A DNA stretch of 64,000 nucleotides from an uncultured Alistipes sp. (GCA_900550375.1 URRP01000004.1:1-64000); one strand, 5' to 3'. Shown: positions 8,206 through 17,371, counted from the first letter of the stretch. The notes: generated from the letters alone by a model not told the origin. Program-made: numbers and translations.

Positions 8206-9120
8206 ATGCTGAGATTTTTTCTGGAAGCGGAGAATCTGATTCTGCCCGACAGCGTGCAGAAGGAGCAATGGAAACAGATGATCGAGAAGTTCACTTCGCT
8301 CGACGCGGAGACCTTTATCAGGGATCTTATGGGAGACCTGATTTGGGTAGGGCTGAAGATCGTCGTGGCGATCCTGATCTATATCGTCGGACGCTGGATT
8401 ATCAAACGAGTGGTGCGCCTGATGGATGCGTCGTTCGACCGCCGGCGGGTGGACAAGTCGCTGCGTTCATTCATGCGCAGCCTGTTCAAAGGCGTGGGGT
8501 ATACCATTCTGGTGCTGGTTATCATTCAGCTGCTGGGCTTCAATACCACGTCGTTCGTCGCGCTGATCGCAGCGTCGGGCTTCGGTATCGGTATGGCGTT
8601 GAGCGGGACGTTGCAGAATTTCGCCGGCGGCGTGATGGTTATGTTCATGCACCCCTACCGCATCGGCGACTACATCGAGGCGCAGGGGCAGGCCGGTACG
8701 GTCAAGGAGATCCGGTTGTTCTCGACGGTGGTCACCACGACCGACAACAAACGGATCTACATTCCCAACTCTTCGATCTCGAACGCCATCGTCAACAACT
8801 ATTCGGCGGAGACGATGCGTCGCGTCGATTGGAAAATATCGCTCGCCTACGGCGACGACGTCGCTGTGGCCAAGCGTACGATGCTTGCCATGCTGGAGGC
8901 CGACGCACGGGTGCTCCATACGCCGGATGCTCCGGCCGATCCTTTCGTGGCACTGTCGGAACTGGGTGACAGCGCGATCGTCATAGTGGCGCGGGTGTGG
9001 GTGCTCAACGGCGATTACTGGAACCTCTTTTTCGATATGAACGAACGGTTCTACAACGAGCTGCCGCAGCAGGGGCTGCACTTTCCCTTCCCGCAGCTGG
9101 ATGTTCATCTCGATAAATAA
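8206..9120 (+). CDS. MscS-type mechanosensitive ion channel
   Basis: Small-conductance mechanosensitive channels release solutes on hypo-osmotic shock from the inner membrane. The 304-residue product has three membrane helices (about 42-63, 86-106, 110-140). The third is the glycine/alanine-rich pore helix (AASGFGIGMALSGTLQNFAGG), followed by the MscS beta domain (GDYIEAQGQAGTVKEI, YIPNSSISNAIVNNYS) and the mixed C-terminal domain. An in-frame TTG at 8200 is possible but the ATG at 8206 is better. The next lipoprotein gene starts 15 bases downstream and may share the transcript. Confidence 0.93.
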   Translation: MLRFFLEAENLILPDSVQKEQWKQMIEKFTSLDAETFIRDLMGDLIWVGLKIVVAILIYIVGRWIIKRVVRLMDASFDRRRVDKSLRSFMRSLFKGVGYTILVLVIIQLLGFNTTSFVALIAASGFGIGMALSGTLQNFAGGVMVMFMHPYRIGDYIEAQGQAGTVKEIRLFSTVVTTTDNKRIYIPNSSISNAIVNNYSAETMRRVDWKISLAYGDDVAVAKRTMLAMLEADARVLHTPDAPADPFVALSELGDSAIVIVARVWVLNGDYWNLFFDMNERFYNELPQQGLHFPFPQLDVHLDK

Positions 9121-9135
9121 ATGTAGAAAGAAACG

Positions 9136-9630
9136 ATGAAGAAACTGATGATATGGGCGGCGTTGTTCGCAGGAGTTGCGATGCTGCCGTCGTGTCTGGA
9201 TGATAAGGACGAGTCGTGTTCGGTCCCTGAAATTACGGCAGTGAATTATCTGCCGAAAAACCCGACAAAGAGTGATGAAGTGACGGTTACGGCCAAGATC
9301 CGCAACGAGCACTGTCCGTTTCAGGCGTGCGTGACCTATCAGGTCGCAAAGCTCGATGCGGAGTGGAGCTTTGCGGAGGAGAGCTACAAGAGCACGGCGT
9401 TCGTACACTCGTCGATCGCGGGCGAGACCTATGATTTTACGGCGAAGATCCCCGCTACGGGGCTTACGGGGCGGAAGGTACATTTCGTGATCGAAGTGAT
9501 AACGCAGCATTTCTCATACGTTACATCCGAATGGGAGGAGTATATCGTGCCCGGCCCGATCGAACCCGATCCCAATCCCGATGAGTCGGGTGAATCCGGT
9601 GGTTCCGGCGAGAAAGGTTCGGAAAAATAG
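9136..9630 (+). CDS. Hypothetical lipoprotein with an Ig-like fold (164 aa)
   Basis: A signal peptide with lipobox LPSC (Cys20) is followed by an acidic LDDKDES stretch that resembles a Bacteroidota surface-export signal. Next comes an all-beta region of about 110 residues (PEITAVNYLPKNPTKSDEVTVTAKI) reminiscent of fibronectin/Ig-like repeats. The tail is rich in proline, glycine, serine and glutamate and is likely disordered. It follows the MscS gene by 15 bases. I do not recognise a specific family. Confidence 0.75.
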   Translation: MKKLMIWAALFAGVAMLPSCLDDKDESCSVPEITAVNYLPKNPTKSDEVTVTAKIRNEHCPFQACVTYQVAKLDAEWSFAEESYKSTAFVHSSIAGETYDFTAKIPATGLTGRKVHFVIEVITQHFSYVTSEWEEYIVPGPIEPDPNPDESGESGGSGEKGSEK

Positions 9631-9713
9631 ACGGATGCACGTTCGTGCCGCCGTCCATCGAGAAAGAGTATTGGGATTTTACTATTTTGTGCAAATTTAA
9701 TTCTTGAAGAAGT

Positions 9714-10121
9714 ATGGAATTGAAAGAGATTCTGGCAATAACGGGACAGCCCGGATTGTATAAGTATGTGGCGCAGTCCACGAACGGCGTGATCGTCGAG
9801 TCGCTGCTCGACGGGAAGCGGATGAACGCTTCGGCTTCGTCGAAGGTGAGCGCCCTGACGGAGATCTCGATCTTCACCGAAGGCGACGATCTGCCGCTGG
9901 CCGAGGTATTTACCAATATCTATGCCCATACGGGCGGTAAAGAGGCGATCGGCCACAAGGAGACGCCCGAGAAACTGAAGGCCTATTTCGCGGAGGTGCT
10001 GCCCGATTACGACCGCGATCGGGTGCACGTGTCGGATATGAAGAAGGTCTTCATGTGGTACAACATCCTGCTCGGTGCGGGTTTCACCGAGTTCAAACTG
10101 CCCGAGACGGAAGAGGAATAG
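9714..10121 (+). CDS. DUF5606 domain protein
   Basis: The 135-residue cytosolic product matches the Bacteroidota family DUF5606. An N-terminal beta-rich half (LKEILAITGQPGLYKYVAQSTNGVIVESL, EISIFTEG) resembles a small SH3-like barrel, followed by a helical half (EKLKAYFAEVLPDYDRDRVHVSDMKKVFMWYNILL). The function is unknown; the family is highly conserved in the phylum and usually single-copy. It ends at a strong terminator. Confidence 0.88.
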   Translation: MELKEILAITGQPGLYKYVAQSTNGVIVESLLDGKRMNASASSKVSALTEISIFTEGDDLPLAEVFTNIYAHTGGKEAIGHKETPEKLKAYFAEVLPDYDRDRVHVSDMKKVFMWYNILLGAGFTEFKLPETEEE

Positions 10122-10147
10122 CCCTCCGTCCGCAGCCTGTTCCACCG

Positions 10148-10173
10148 CCCGCCGCAAGGCGGGCGCTTTTTTT
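10148..10173 (+). terminator. Rho-independent terminator after DUF5606 gene
   Basis: GCCCGCC (10148-10154) pairs with GGCGGGC (10159-10165) around GCAA; a long T-tract follows. Confidence 0.9.
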
Positions 10174-10205
10174 GTTATCAATATGTGAAATCTGCACGGA
10201 CCCGG

Positions 10206-10235
10206 TTTGCCGATCCGTTTTTTGTATTATTTTTG
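10206..10235 (+). promoter_or_regulatory. mgsA promoter (TTTG, 18 nt, TATTTTTG)
   Basis: TTTG (10206-10209) and TATTTTTG (10228-10235) fit the Bacteroidota promoter consensus. They lie 35 bases before the first mgsA ATG. Confidence 0.6.
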
Positions 10236-10270
10236 TTGGGAAAGAGAAGGCCTTCAGGGCCGTAAAACGT

Positions 10271-10747
10271 ATGACGATGAAAGAGAAGAAAAAAGTTGCA
10301 TTGGTGGCTCACGACAACATGAAACGCGATCTGGCGGAGTGGGTCGACTGGAATTGGGAGATTTTGCTCCGGCATCATCTGGTTTGTACCGGTACGACGG
10401 GCAAGATGGTGACGCGGACGCTGATGGAGCGGGGCGGCGATGAGGAGATTGCGCATTTCGATATCACGCTGCTCAAATCCGGTCCGCTGGGCGGCGACCA
10501 GCAGCTCGGTTCGATGATTGCCGACGGCGAGATCAGCGCCCTGATCTTTTTTTGGGACCCGATGTCGGCGCAGCCCCACGACGTGGATGTGAAGGCGCTA
10601 TTGCGCATTGCGACGCTCTACAACGTTCCGACGGCCATCAACCGCTCGTCGGCCGACTTTCTGATCTCGTCGCCTCTGTTCGAGCACGACGACTACCAGC
10701 CCGAGGTGAAAGACTACACCTCCTACATCGAGCGGGTACTGAAGTGA
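10271..10747 (+). CDS. mgsA: Methylglyoxal synthase
   Basis: MgsA converts dihydroxyacetone phosphate to methylglyoxal and phosphate, a bypass that relieves phosphate shortage and sugar-phosphate stress. From the ATG at 10271 the product is 158 residues (an alternative ATG at 10277 gives 156). It shows the phosphate-binding segment TGTTGKMV (40-47), the catalytic aspartate D76 in GPLGGDQQ and the conserved FFWDPMSAQPHDVDVKALLR. The reading frame is open upstream into the previous gene, but the promoter at 10206-10235 fixes the start. It is a single-gene unit with its own terminator. Confidence 0.96.
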   Translation: MTMKEKKKVALVAHDNMKRDLAEWVDWNWEILLRHHLVCTGTTGKMVTRTLMERGGDEEIAHFDITLLKSGPLGGDQQLGSMIADGEISALIFFWDPMSAQPHDVDVKALLRIATLYNVPTAINRSSADFLISSPLFEHDDYQPEVKDYTSYIERVLK

Positions 10748-10772
10748 CGGTGCATGGAACACCGGCGCAAAA

Positions 10773-10796
10773 GAGGGCCTCTCGGCCCTCTTTTTT
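10773..10796 (+). terminator. Rho-independent terminator after mgsA
   Basis: GAGGGCC (10773-10779) pairs with GGCCCTC (10784-10790) around TCTC and is followed by T6. Confidence 0.92.
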
Positions 10797-11013
10797 GTTT
10801 GCGGTGAAGGGTTGGTGGGCCTCCGAACTCGGTTTCCGAAGCGCTTCGCTCGACAGCGCTCGGCGCTGTCGGCAGTTCGCCCCGCCCCATGCGGCGGACT
10901 GCATCTGCTCGTGCCTGTCGCGCCGCCGGCGGCAAACTGCCCGCGATTCAGAGAGGGGCGCTTGCGTATAACCGCATTTTTTTACTACCTTTATCCGATC
11001 TAAGAACCTCAAT
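10797..11013 (+). other. GC-rich structured intergenic region upstream of galM
   Basis: No gene is seen. The stretch has a perfect 9-bp hairpin (CGACAGCGC, 10851-10859, with GCGCTGTCG, 10863-10871) and a GCCGCCGGCGGC palindrome near 10921-10932. A TACCTTTA -7-like box at 10986-10993 precedes galM. The hairpins lie upstream of the likely start site, so they are more likely DNA repeats than an RNA leader. Confidence 0.45.
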
Positions 11014-12156
11014 ATGAAGAAAACGTTACTTTGCTGGCTGGCAGCCTGCGGCGCTGCGGCCGTGATTCCGGCCTGCGGCGATGCTGCGGGCAGTAAAACC
11101 CTGTCGGGGCTGGAACGCGAACGGTTCCATTCCGAGGTGAACGGCCGGTCGACCGACCTCTATACCTTGACCAATGCGGCGGGAATGGAGGTGTGCATCA
11201 CCGATTTCGGCGGTCGGATCGTGTCGGTCATGGTGCCCGACCGCACGGGAACGCTGCGCGACGTGGTGCTCGGCTTCGACAATATCGACGATTACCGCAA
11301 CGTCCCGTCGGATTTCGGCGCGACGATCGGGCGGTATGCCAACCGCATCGACCGCGGGCGGTTCGTCCTCGACGGCGATACGGTGCGCCTGCCCGTGAAC
11401 AACTACGGCCACTGCCTGCACGGCGGGCCCGACGGGTGGCAGTACCGTATCTACGAGGCGCAGCAGCTCGATCGGCAGTCGCTCAGCCTGACGCTGCATT
11501 CGCCCCACGGCGATGCCGGATTTCCTGGTGCCGTGACGGCGAAGGTCGTCTACCGGCTGACGGACGACAATGCCGTCGACATCGCCTATGAGGCGACCGC
11601 CGACCGACCGACGGTCGTCAATCTGACGAACCATTCCTATTTCAATCTCTCGGGCGATCCGACGCATCCGATTCTCGACAATCTGCTGGCGATTGCCGCC
11701 GACGGCTATACGCCGGTCGATTCGACCTTCATGACGCTCGGCCGGATCGATTCGGTCGGAGGCACGCCCTTCGATTTCCGGCGGCCGAAGGCGATCGGCG
11801 CCGAGATCGATTCCGATAATGAACAGCTGCGCAACGGACACGGTTACGACCACAACTGGGTGCTGAGCGCGGCGGGCGATCTGTCGCGTCCTGCGGCACG
11901 GCTCGTCTCGCCCGTGACGGGCATCGCGCTGGAGGTTTTCACCGACGAACCGGGCATTCAGGTCTACGTCGGCAACTTCCTCGACGGTACGGTCAGCGGG
12001 AAGCACGGCATTTCCTATGCACGCCGCACGGCCGTCTGTCTCGAAACGCAGCACTATCCCGATTCACCCAACAAAGAGCAGTGGCCTTCGACGGTGCTTC
12101 GCCCGGGCGAAACCTACCGCAGCCATTGCATCTATAAGTTTTCGGTCGATAAGTAG
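11014..12156 (+). CDS. galM: Aldose 1-epimerase (mutarotase), predicted lipoprotein
   Basis: GalM interconverts alpha and beta anomers of aldoses. The 380-residue product carries a lipoprotein signal (IPAC, Cys21), so it acts in the periplasm or on the outer membrane, as for many Bacteroidota mutarotases. Visible family blocks are the substrate loop FGATIGRYANRI, NNYGHCLHGGPDGW with a conserved histidine, NLTNHSYFNLSG with the catalytic histidine, and CLETQHYPDSPN with the catalytic glutamate. No sugar-utilisation genes surround it. The next gene starts 10 bases after its stop. Confidence 0.93.
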   Translation: MKKTLLCWLAACGAAAVIPACGDAAGSKTLSGLERERFHSEVNGRSTDLYTLTNAAGMEVCITDFGGRIVSVMVPDRTGTLRDVVLGFDNIDDYRNVPSDFGATIGRYANRIDRGRFVLDGDTVRLPVNNYGHCLHGGPDGWQYRIYEAQQLDRQSLSLTLHSPHGDAGFPGAVTAKVVYRLTDDNAVDIAYEATADRPTVVNLTNHSYFNLSGDPTHPILDNLLAIAADGYTPVDSTFMTLGRIDSVGGTPFDFRRPKAIGAEIDSDNEQLRNGHGYDHNWVLSAAGDLSRPAARLVSPVTGIALEVFTDEPGIQVYVGNFLDGTVSGKHGISYARRTAVCLETQHYPDSPNKEQWPSTVLRPGETYRSHCIYKFSVDK

Positions 12157-12166
12157 CTCTGCGCCG

Positions 12167-13213
12167 ATGAGCCGTCTGATCGATATCCGCCTGCGTGCGC
12201 AGCAGCTCGTCGTGCCGCAATTCGACGATCCGGCCGAACTGATCCGCTGGATGGGCATGGTGCAGGCGCAGGAGTACGGCTCGGCGAAGTGGGCCGTCGC
12301 GCTGCGGCTGCGGACGCCTGCTGCGGCGGGCGTGGAAGAAGCGTTGCGCGACGGCCGTATCCTGCGTATGCACATCATGCGTCCTACGTGGCACTTTATC
12401 GCGGCGGAGGATGTGCGGTGGATGCTGCGCCTGTCGGCGCGACGGATTCGTGCCGCCAACGCTTCGTTCGCCAACGGCAACGGCTGCGGGTTGGACGAGG
12501 CCGATTACCTGCGTTGCAACCGGCTGCTGGAGCGGCTGCTCGAAGGCGGAAACTGCCTGACCCGTCAGCAGATCGCCGATGAACTGGGGCGTGCGGGAAT
12601 GGCGATCGATGCGCCGCGCCTGAATCGTCTGATGATGCGCGCCGAAACGGACGGCGTGGTTTGCAGCGGTGCCGATCGAGCGGAAAAGCCCACCTATGCA
12701 CTGCTGGCCGAACGAGCGCCGCAAGCGGCCGATCTGCCGGAAGAGGAGGCGTTGGCGTTGCTGGCGCGCCGTTATTTCCGCAGCCATGCCCCTGCGACGT
12801 TTGAAGATTTCGTCTGGTGGTCGGGGCTGACGGTCGGCGAGGCGCGCCGCGGCATCGGGGCGCTGGGAACGGAACTGCTGCGAGAGTCGTTCGACGGGCG
12901 GGAGTATCTGCTGCACGAGACTTGTGCGGCTTGTGAAGCGGCACCTGTGCAGGCGCATCTGCTGCCGGCGTTCGACGAATACCTGATCGGGTACAAGGAT
13001 CGCACGGACGTGCTGGCGCACGCATATCGGGAGCGGGCATTCAATGCTTACGGCACGTTTCGGCCGGTGGTGCTGCACAACGGCCGGATCGTGGGGAGGT
13101 GGAGCCGCAAAGGGACGCAGGTCGACGTAGAGCCGTTCGCCGGTGAAAAACAGCCCGCCGCACGACTCTTGCGGTCGGCGGAGGGACGTTGGAAGTTGTT
13201 CCGCGAGGGATAG
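12167..13213 (+). CDS. AlkZ/YcaQ-family winged-helix DNA glycosylase-like protein
   Basis: From the ATG at 12167 the product is 348 residues and matches the HTH_42 family, which includes glycosylases that unhook interstrand crosslinks. The N-terminal block RLRAQQLVVP and the motif VQAQEYGSAKWAVALR carry a Q-x-Q signature, the type known from the AlkZ branch rather than the Q-x-D of YcaQ. MRPTWHFIAAEDVRWML and LLPAFDEYLIGYKDR are further conserved blocks, and the winged-helix segment is near 120-165. AlkZ-type enzymes often protect antibiotic producers, but no biosynthetic cluster is present here. It starts 10 bases after galM and converges with dusB. Confidence 0.8.
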   Translation: MSRLIDIRLRAQQLVVPQFDDPAELIRWMGMVQAQEYGSAKWAVALRLRTPAAAGVEEALRDGRILRMHIMRPTWHFIAAEDVRWMLRLSARRIRAANASFANGNGCGLDEADYLRCNRLLERLLEGGNCLTRQQIADELGRAGMAIDAPRLNRLMMRAETDGVVCSGADRAEKPTYALLAERAPQAADLPEEEALALLARRYFRSHAPATFEDFVWWSGLTVGEARRGIGALGTELLRESFDGREYLLHETCAACEAAPVQAHLLPAFDEYLIGYKDRTDVLAHAYRERAFNAYGTFRPVVLHNGRIVGRWSRKGTQVDVEPFAGEKQPAARLLRSAEGRWKLFREG

Positions 13214-13229
13214 GCGTTTTCGGAGGGCG

Positions 13230-14255
13230 TTACAGCTCGTGCGACAAGGGCGCGGGCACGACCTGCGAGGTGTCGAAATCGCCCCAGCGTTCGGCGATCG
13301 AGTCGAGCGCGGCCATCAGTGCGGGGATATCGGTCAGCGTGACCAGCTTGAGCCGTGTCTGCTTGAAATCGGGCAGCCCCTTGAAGTAGTTCGACAGGTG
13401 GCGGCGCATTTCCAATACACCGACGTATTCTCCTTTGATCTCCACCGATTTGCGCAGATGGCGCTTGGCGATCTCCACCCGTTCGACGACCGTCGGCTGG
13501 GGGAGTATTTCGCCCGTTTCCAGATAGTGTCTGACTTCGCGGAAGATCCACGGCCGGCCGTAGGTGGCGCGGCCGATCATCACGCCGTCGACGCCGTAAC
13601 GGTCGAACATTGCGGCAGCCTTCGGTCCCGAATCCACGTCGCCGTTGCCGATGATCGGGATGCGGATCGCAGGGTTGTTCTTTACCTTGCCGATCAGCGT
13701 CCAGTCGGCTTCGCCACGATAGATCTGGGCGCGGGTGCGGCCGTGAATCGTGAGGGCCGCAATCCCCACGTCTTGTAACCGCAGGGCGATCTCTTCGATA
13801 TTCTTGCTTTCGTCGTCCCAGCCCAGACGGGTTTTGACCGTCACGGGGGTGTGGTCGACCGCGGCGACGATACGGCGCGTCATCTCGACCATCAGCGGCA
13901 CGTCGCGCATCATGCCCGATCCGGCGCCGCGTCCGGCGATCTTCTTCATCGGACAGCCGAAGTTGATGTCGATGATATCGGGACCGGCGGCTTCGGCCAT
14001 GCGGGCCGCTTCGACCATCGGTTCGATCAGGTGGCCGTAAATCTGGATGCCGACGGGACGTTCGGTTTCGGATATTTCGAGCTTCTTGAGCGACTTGGCC
14101 GCATCGCGGATCAGCCCGTCCGACGAGATGAACTCGGTGTAGACCACGTCGGCACCGAACTCCTTGCACATCGCACGGAACGACGGATCGGTGACATCCT
14201 CCATCGGGGCCAGAAACAGCGGCTTGTCGCCGAGTTCGAGATCAGCTATTTTCAT
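13230..14255 (-). CDS. dusB: tRNA-dihydrouridine synthase (DusB type)
   Basis: This FMN enzyme reduces uridines in tRNA D-loops. From the ATG at 14255 the product is 341 residues. It has the N-terminal FMN motif LFLAPMEDVTD, the catalytic cysteine in DINFGCPMKKI, the block VKTRLGWDDES, HGRTRAQIYRGEADW, and GNGDVDS/MIGRATYGRPW for phosphate binding. An upstream in-frame start near 14318 would add 21 unconserved residues and was rejected. It is convergent with the AlkZ-like gene (16-base gap, no hairpin seen). Confidence 0.95.
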   Translation of the reverse strand: MKIADLELGDKPLFLAPMEDVTDPSFRAMCKEFGADVVYTEFISSDGLIRDAAKSLKKLEISETERPVGIQIYGHLIEPMVEAARMAEAAGPDIIDINFGCPMKKIAGRGAGSGMMRDVPLMVEMTRRIVAAVDHTPVTVKTRLGWDDESKNIEEIALRLQDVGIAALTIHGRTRAQIYRGEADWTLIGKVKNNPAIRIPIIGNGDVDSGPKAAAMFDRYGVDGVMIGRATYGRPWIFREVRHYLETGEILPQPTVVERVEIAKRHLRKSVEIKGEYVGVLEMRRHLSNYFKGLPDFKQTRLKLVTLTDIPALMAALDSIAERWGDFDTSQVVPAPLSHEL

Positions 14256-14356
14256 CTTTTTGCGTAGTATCGAGTGTGACGGGAATCTTGTTTGCAGGCT
14301 TTTCCCTGAATCCGGCACAACCGGATGCCGCCTATTCGGGCGGGTTTTATCCTCTG

Positions 14357-14364
14357 CAAAGATA
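14357..14364 (-). promoter_or_regulatory. Probable dusB -7 element (TATCTTTG on the minus strand)
   Basis: The + strand reads CAAAGATA, a perfect TAnnTTTG match about 100 bases before the dusB start. No clear -33 partner. Confidence 0.45.
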
Positions 14365-14428
14365 GAGAATGTTTCGGATTGCGGAAAATGCTGCGGCGGA
14401 GAATTCGGCGGAATCTCCTGCCGGAAAT

Positions 14429-14457
14429 TGATTATTCGCTGAAAAACGCTAAATTTG
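14429..14457 (+). promoter_or_regulatory. argS promoter (TTG / TAAATTTG)
   Basis: TAAATTTG (14450-14457) fits TAnnTTTG with a TTG about 19 bases upstream. It supports the argS start at 14487 rather than an upstream in-frame codon. Confidence 0.5.
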
Positions 14458-14486
14458 CAGGGCTAAATCATCAATTTTTGAGGAAA

Positions 14487-16265
14487 ATGAATATCGATCA
14501 CTTTATTTCGGAGGCGGTGAGCCGCTCGGTCGAGGCGCTCTACGGTCCGCTGGGGGAGGAGCAGTTGCAGATTCAGAAAACCCGCAAGGAGTTCGACGGC
14601 GATTATACGCTGGTTGTCTTTCCGCTGCTGCGACGAAGCCGCAAATCGCCCGAGGCTACAGCGGCCGAGATAGGGGAGTACGTCACGGCGCATACCCCCG
14701 AGGTGAAGTCGTTCAACGTCATCAAAGGATTTCTGAACCTCGAACTCTCGGACGGCTTCTGGGCCGACCGTTTTGCCGAGATCTCAGCTGACGAGACGTT
14801 CGGGCAGGCTCCGGCGACGGGGCGCAACGTGATGGTCGAGTATTCGTCGCCCAATACCAACAAACCGCTCCATCTGGGGCATATCCGTAACAATCTGCTG
14901 GGCTATTCGGTCGCGCAGATTCTGCGGGCCAACGGTCACAACGTCATCAAGGTCAATCTGGTCAACGACCGCGGCATCCACATCTGCAAGTCGATGCTGG
15001 CGTGGAAACGCTATGGCGGCGGCGAGACCCCCGCTTCGTCGGGGATGAAGGGCGACCATCTGGTGGGCAAGTACTATGTCGAGTTCGATCGGCACTACAA
15101 GGAGCAGATCAAGGAGCTGACGGCCGCCGGACTGTCGGAGGAGGAGGCGAAGAAACAGGCGCCGCTGATGCTCGAAGCGCAGGAGATGCTGCGCCGCTGG
15201 GAGGCCAAAGACCCCGAGGTCTACGGGCTGTGGGAGATGATGAACGGTTGGGTATACGACGGTTTCGATGTTACCTACAAGGCGCTGGGAGTCGATTTCG
15301 ACAAGGTTTATTACGAGTCGCAGACCTATTTGCTGGGTAAGGACATCGTGCAGAAGGGGCTGGACATGGGGATCTTTTTCCGCAAGGAGGACGGGTCGGT
15401 CTGGATCGACCTCTCGGCCGACGGACTGGATCAGAAACTGCTGCTGCGCGGCGACGGCACGTCGGTCTACATGACGCAGGATTTGGGAACAGCCTATCGC
15501 CGTTTCGAAGAGAACCACCTCGACGATATGATCTATGTGGTGGGCAACGAGCAGAACTACCACTTCCAAGTGCTGAAACTCGTGCTCAAGAAACTCGGAT
15601 ACGACTGGAGCGACCACATTACCCACCTCTCCTACGGGATGGTGGAACTGCCCAACGGCAAGATGAAGTCGCGCGAGGGAACGGTGGTCGACGCCGACGA
15701 TCTGATCGACGACATGGTGCGCACCGCGCGCGAGATGTCCGACGAACTGGGCAAGCTCGACGGCTGCTCGGAGGAAGAGGCTGTGGCAATCTCGCGGATG
15801 GTCGGCCTCGGGGCGCTCAAGTATTTTATTCTCAAGGTCGATCCCAAGAAGACGATGCTTTTCGATCCGCGCGAATCGATCGATTTCAACGGCAATACAG
15901 GTCCCTTCATCCAGTATACGCACGCCCGTATCCGCTCGGTGCTGCGCAAGGCGCAGGAGGCGGGAATCGCCTACGACGCGCCGTCGGAGGCGGCCTATCT
16001 GCCCGAAGAGGTGGCGCTGGTCAAGCAGCTCTCGGACTATCCCAATGTCGTGAAGTCCGCCGCCGAGAATTTCGCTCCCTCGATCGTCGCGGCGTATGCG
16101 TACGAACTGGCCAAACAGTACAACGGCTACTACCACGACCACTCGATCCTGCGCGAGGAGGATGCTGCGGTGCGTGTGCTGCGGCTGCGGCTGTCGGAGC
16201 AGGTGGCGCGCGTGCTGCGGCTGTCGACACGTCTGCTCGGCATCGACGTCCCCGAACGAATGTAA
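14487..16265 (+). CDS. argS: Arginine--tRNA ligase
   Basis: ArgRS charges tRNA-Arg. From the ATG at 14487 the product is 592 residues. It has the N-terminal tRNA-core (Add-1) domain, the class I HIGH motif HLGH (129-132), a GKMKSREGT segment in the KMSKS position, and a C-terminal helical anticodon-binding domain ending LLGIDVPERM, the typical ArgRS terminus. The open frame reaches upstream to 14325, but those codons precede the promoter. It is a single-gene unit. Confidence 0.97.
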   Translation: MNIDHFISEAVSRSVEALYGPLGEEQLQIQKTRKEFDGDYTLVVFPLLRRSRKSPEATAAEIGEYVTAHTPEVKSFNVIKGFLNLELSDGFWADRFAEISADETFGQAPATGRNVMVEYSSPNTNKPLHLGHIRNNLLGYSVAQILRANGHNVIKVNLVNDRGIHICKSMLAWKRYGGGETPASSGMKGDHLVGKYYVEFDRHYKEQIKELTAAGLSEEEAKKQAPLMLEAQEMLRRWEAKDPEVYGLWEMMNGWVYDGFDVTYKALGVDFDKVYYESQTYLLGKDIVQKGLDMGIFFRKEDGSVWIDLSADGLDQKLLLRGDGTSVYMTQDLGTAYRRFEENHLDDMIYVVGNEQNYHFQVLKLVLKKLGYDWSDHITHLSYGMVELPNGKMKSREGTVVDADDLIDDMVRTAREMSDELGKLDGCSEEEAVAISRMVGLGALKYFILKVDPKKTMLFDPRESIDFNGNTGPFIQYTHARIRSVLRKAQEAGIAYDAPSEAAYLPEEVALVKQLSDYPNVVKSAAENFAPSIVAAYAYELAKQYNGYYHDHSILREEDAAVRVLRLRLSEQVARVLRLSTRLLGIDVPERM

Positions 16266-16320
16266 GCGAGGCGGATAACTTTGCAAACGCCCTTTTTCGC
16301 GGGCGGTAAAAATTTGGATA

Positions 16321-16356
16321 AACGGCTCTCGGCATCCTGTCGGGGCCGTTTTCGTT
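16321..16356 (+). terminator. Probable terminator after argS
   Basis: AACGGC (16321-16326) pairs with GCCGTT (16346-16351), with inner CTCGG/CGGGG pairing, followed by a TTTCG tract. Confidence 0.6.
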
Positions 16357-16422
16357 GTTTCGGCGCGATTGTTGAATGGATTGGTGCGAAATCACAGTAT
16401 CCACTCATAAATCGTTAATGAC

Positions 16423-17226
16423 GTGAAAAAAATCTTTACCACTCTCGTATGTGCCTTTGCAGTATGCGCTGCGGCCAGTGCCCAGTCGCAACGCACGGCT
16501 CCAGTATCGTGTCCCGTATCCGATACCGTTTTGTTGTCGGCCGATGTAGACGGTACCTATCTGGTACGCAAGTACTTGGTGAAACAACGCTACGATCAGA
16601 ACTCCGATTACGCGGTGCGTTATCAGGTCGATGCGGCGCAGCTTTCATCGACGCTGGCCGGGAATGCGCGGCAGCTGAACGATCTGCGAGCCTTTGTCGA
16701 CAAGGCTTCGCAGGATAAGGCGATGCAGGTGACCGGCGTAACGATCACCGGCTATGCTTCGCCCGACGGCCCGTATGCGCCCAACGAGCGGCTGGCTCGT
16801 AAACGTGCGACCGATTTCCGAAATTATGTCGATTCCAACTACCATCTTTCGGCCAAATATCCGATCACCGTGTCGGCTGTAGTCGACGAATGGAGGGCGG
16901 CGGTTCCGGCCGTGGAGACTTCGGCGATTCCCTCAAAAGCGGAGGTGTTGCAGATTCTGAACAGCAGCGACAAGGCAACGGTCAAGGAGATGCGGCTGAA
17001 ACGTCTGCCGGCGGCGTGGAACTATATGCGTCAGCATATTCTGCCTCCGATGCGTCATGTCGAGATGGCTTTCACCTATGACAAGAGCAGCGTCATTACC
17101 GAGCGTACGCCCATTCCGCTGCCCGAGTTGCAGCCGGTCATCAATACGACCTACATCATTGTCGACGATCAGCCCGACGGAGTGATTATCGATATGGATG
17201 AGTTCGATTGCTCGTGCGCGATGTAA
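16423..17226 (+). CDS. Secreted protein with an OmpA-like domain (267 aa)
   Basis: A Sec signal peptide (about 1-20, ending ASA) is followed by an N-terminal beta region and a segment matching OmpA/MotB-like peptidoglycan-binding folds: VTITGYASPDGPYAPNERLARKRATDFRNYV (split here at its middle by GPYAPN). The C-terminal third is unique and contains IIVDDQPDGVIIDMDEFDCSC. The start codon is GTG at 16423, because the nearby ATG at 16418 runs straight into a stop. It is probably a periplasmic cell-wall-associated protein. It has no operon partners. Confidence 0.72.
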   Translation: MKKIFTTLVCAFAVCAAASAQSQRTAPVSCPVSDTVLLSADVDGTYLVRKYLVKQRYDQNSDYAVRYQVDAAQLSSTLAGNARQLNDLRAFVDKASQDKAMQVTGVTITGYASPDGPYAPNERLARKRATDFRNYVDSNYHLSAKYPITVSAVVDEWRAAVPAVETSAIPSKAEVLQILNSSDKATVKEMRLKRLPAAWNYMRQHILPPMRHVEMAFTYDKSSVITERTPIPLPELQPVINTTYIIVDDQPDGVIIDMDEFDCSCAM

Positions 17227-17335
17227 ACCCCTCCGGTTTTGATCGGATGGAGTCGCCGGATCGCCTGCGGGAGGATCCGGCGGTTTCGTGCGGAAAAAAT
17301 CATCGGACCATGCGACGATTGTCAGAGGTTTTTAT

Positions 17336-17343
17336 TATCTTTG
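17336..17343 (+). promoter_or_regulatory. -7 element TATCTTTG upstream of the 96-aa gene
   Basis: A perfect TAnnTTTG match, 28 bases before the ATG at 17372; it excludes the earlier in-frame start at 17288. Confidence 0.55.
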
Positions 17344-17371
17344 TTCCAAATATCAAACTATCAGGATTATT

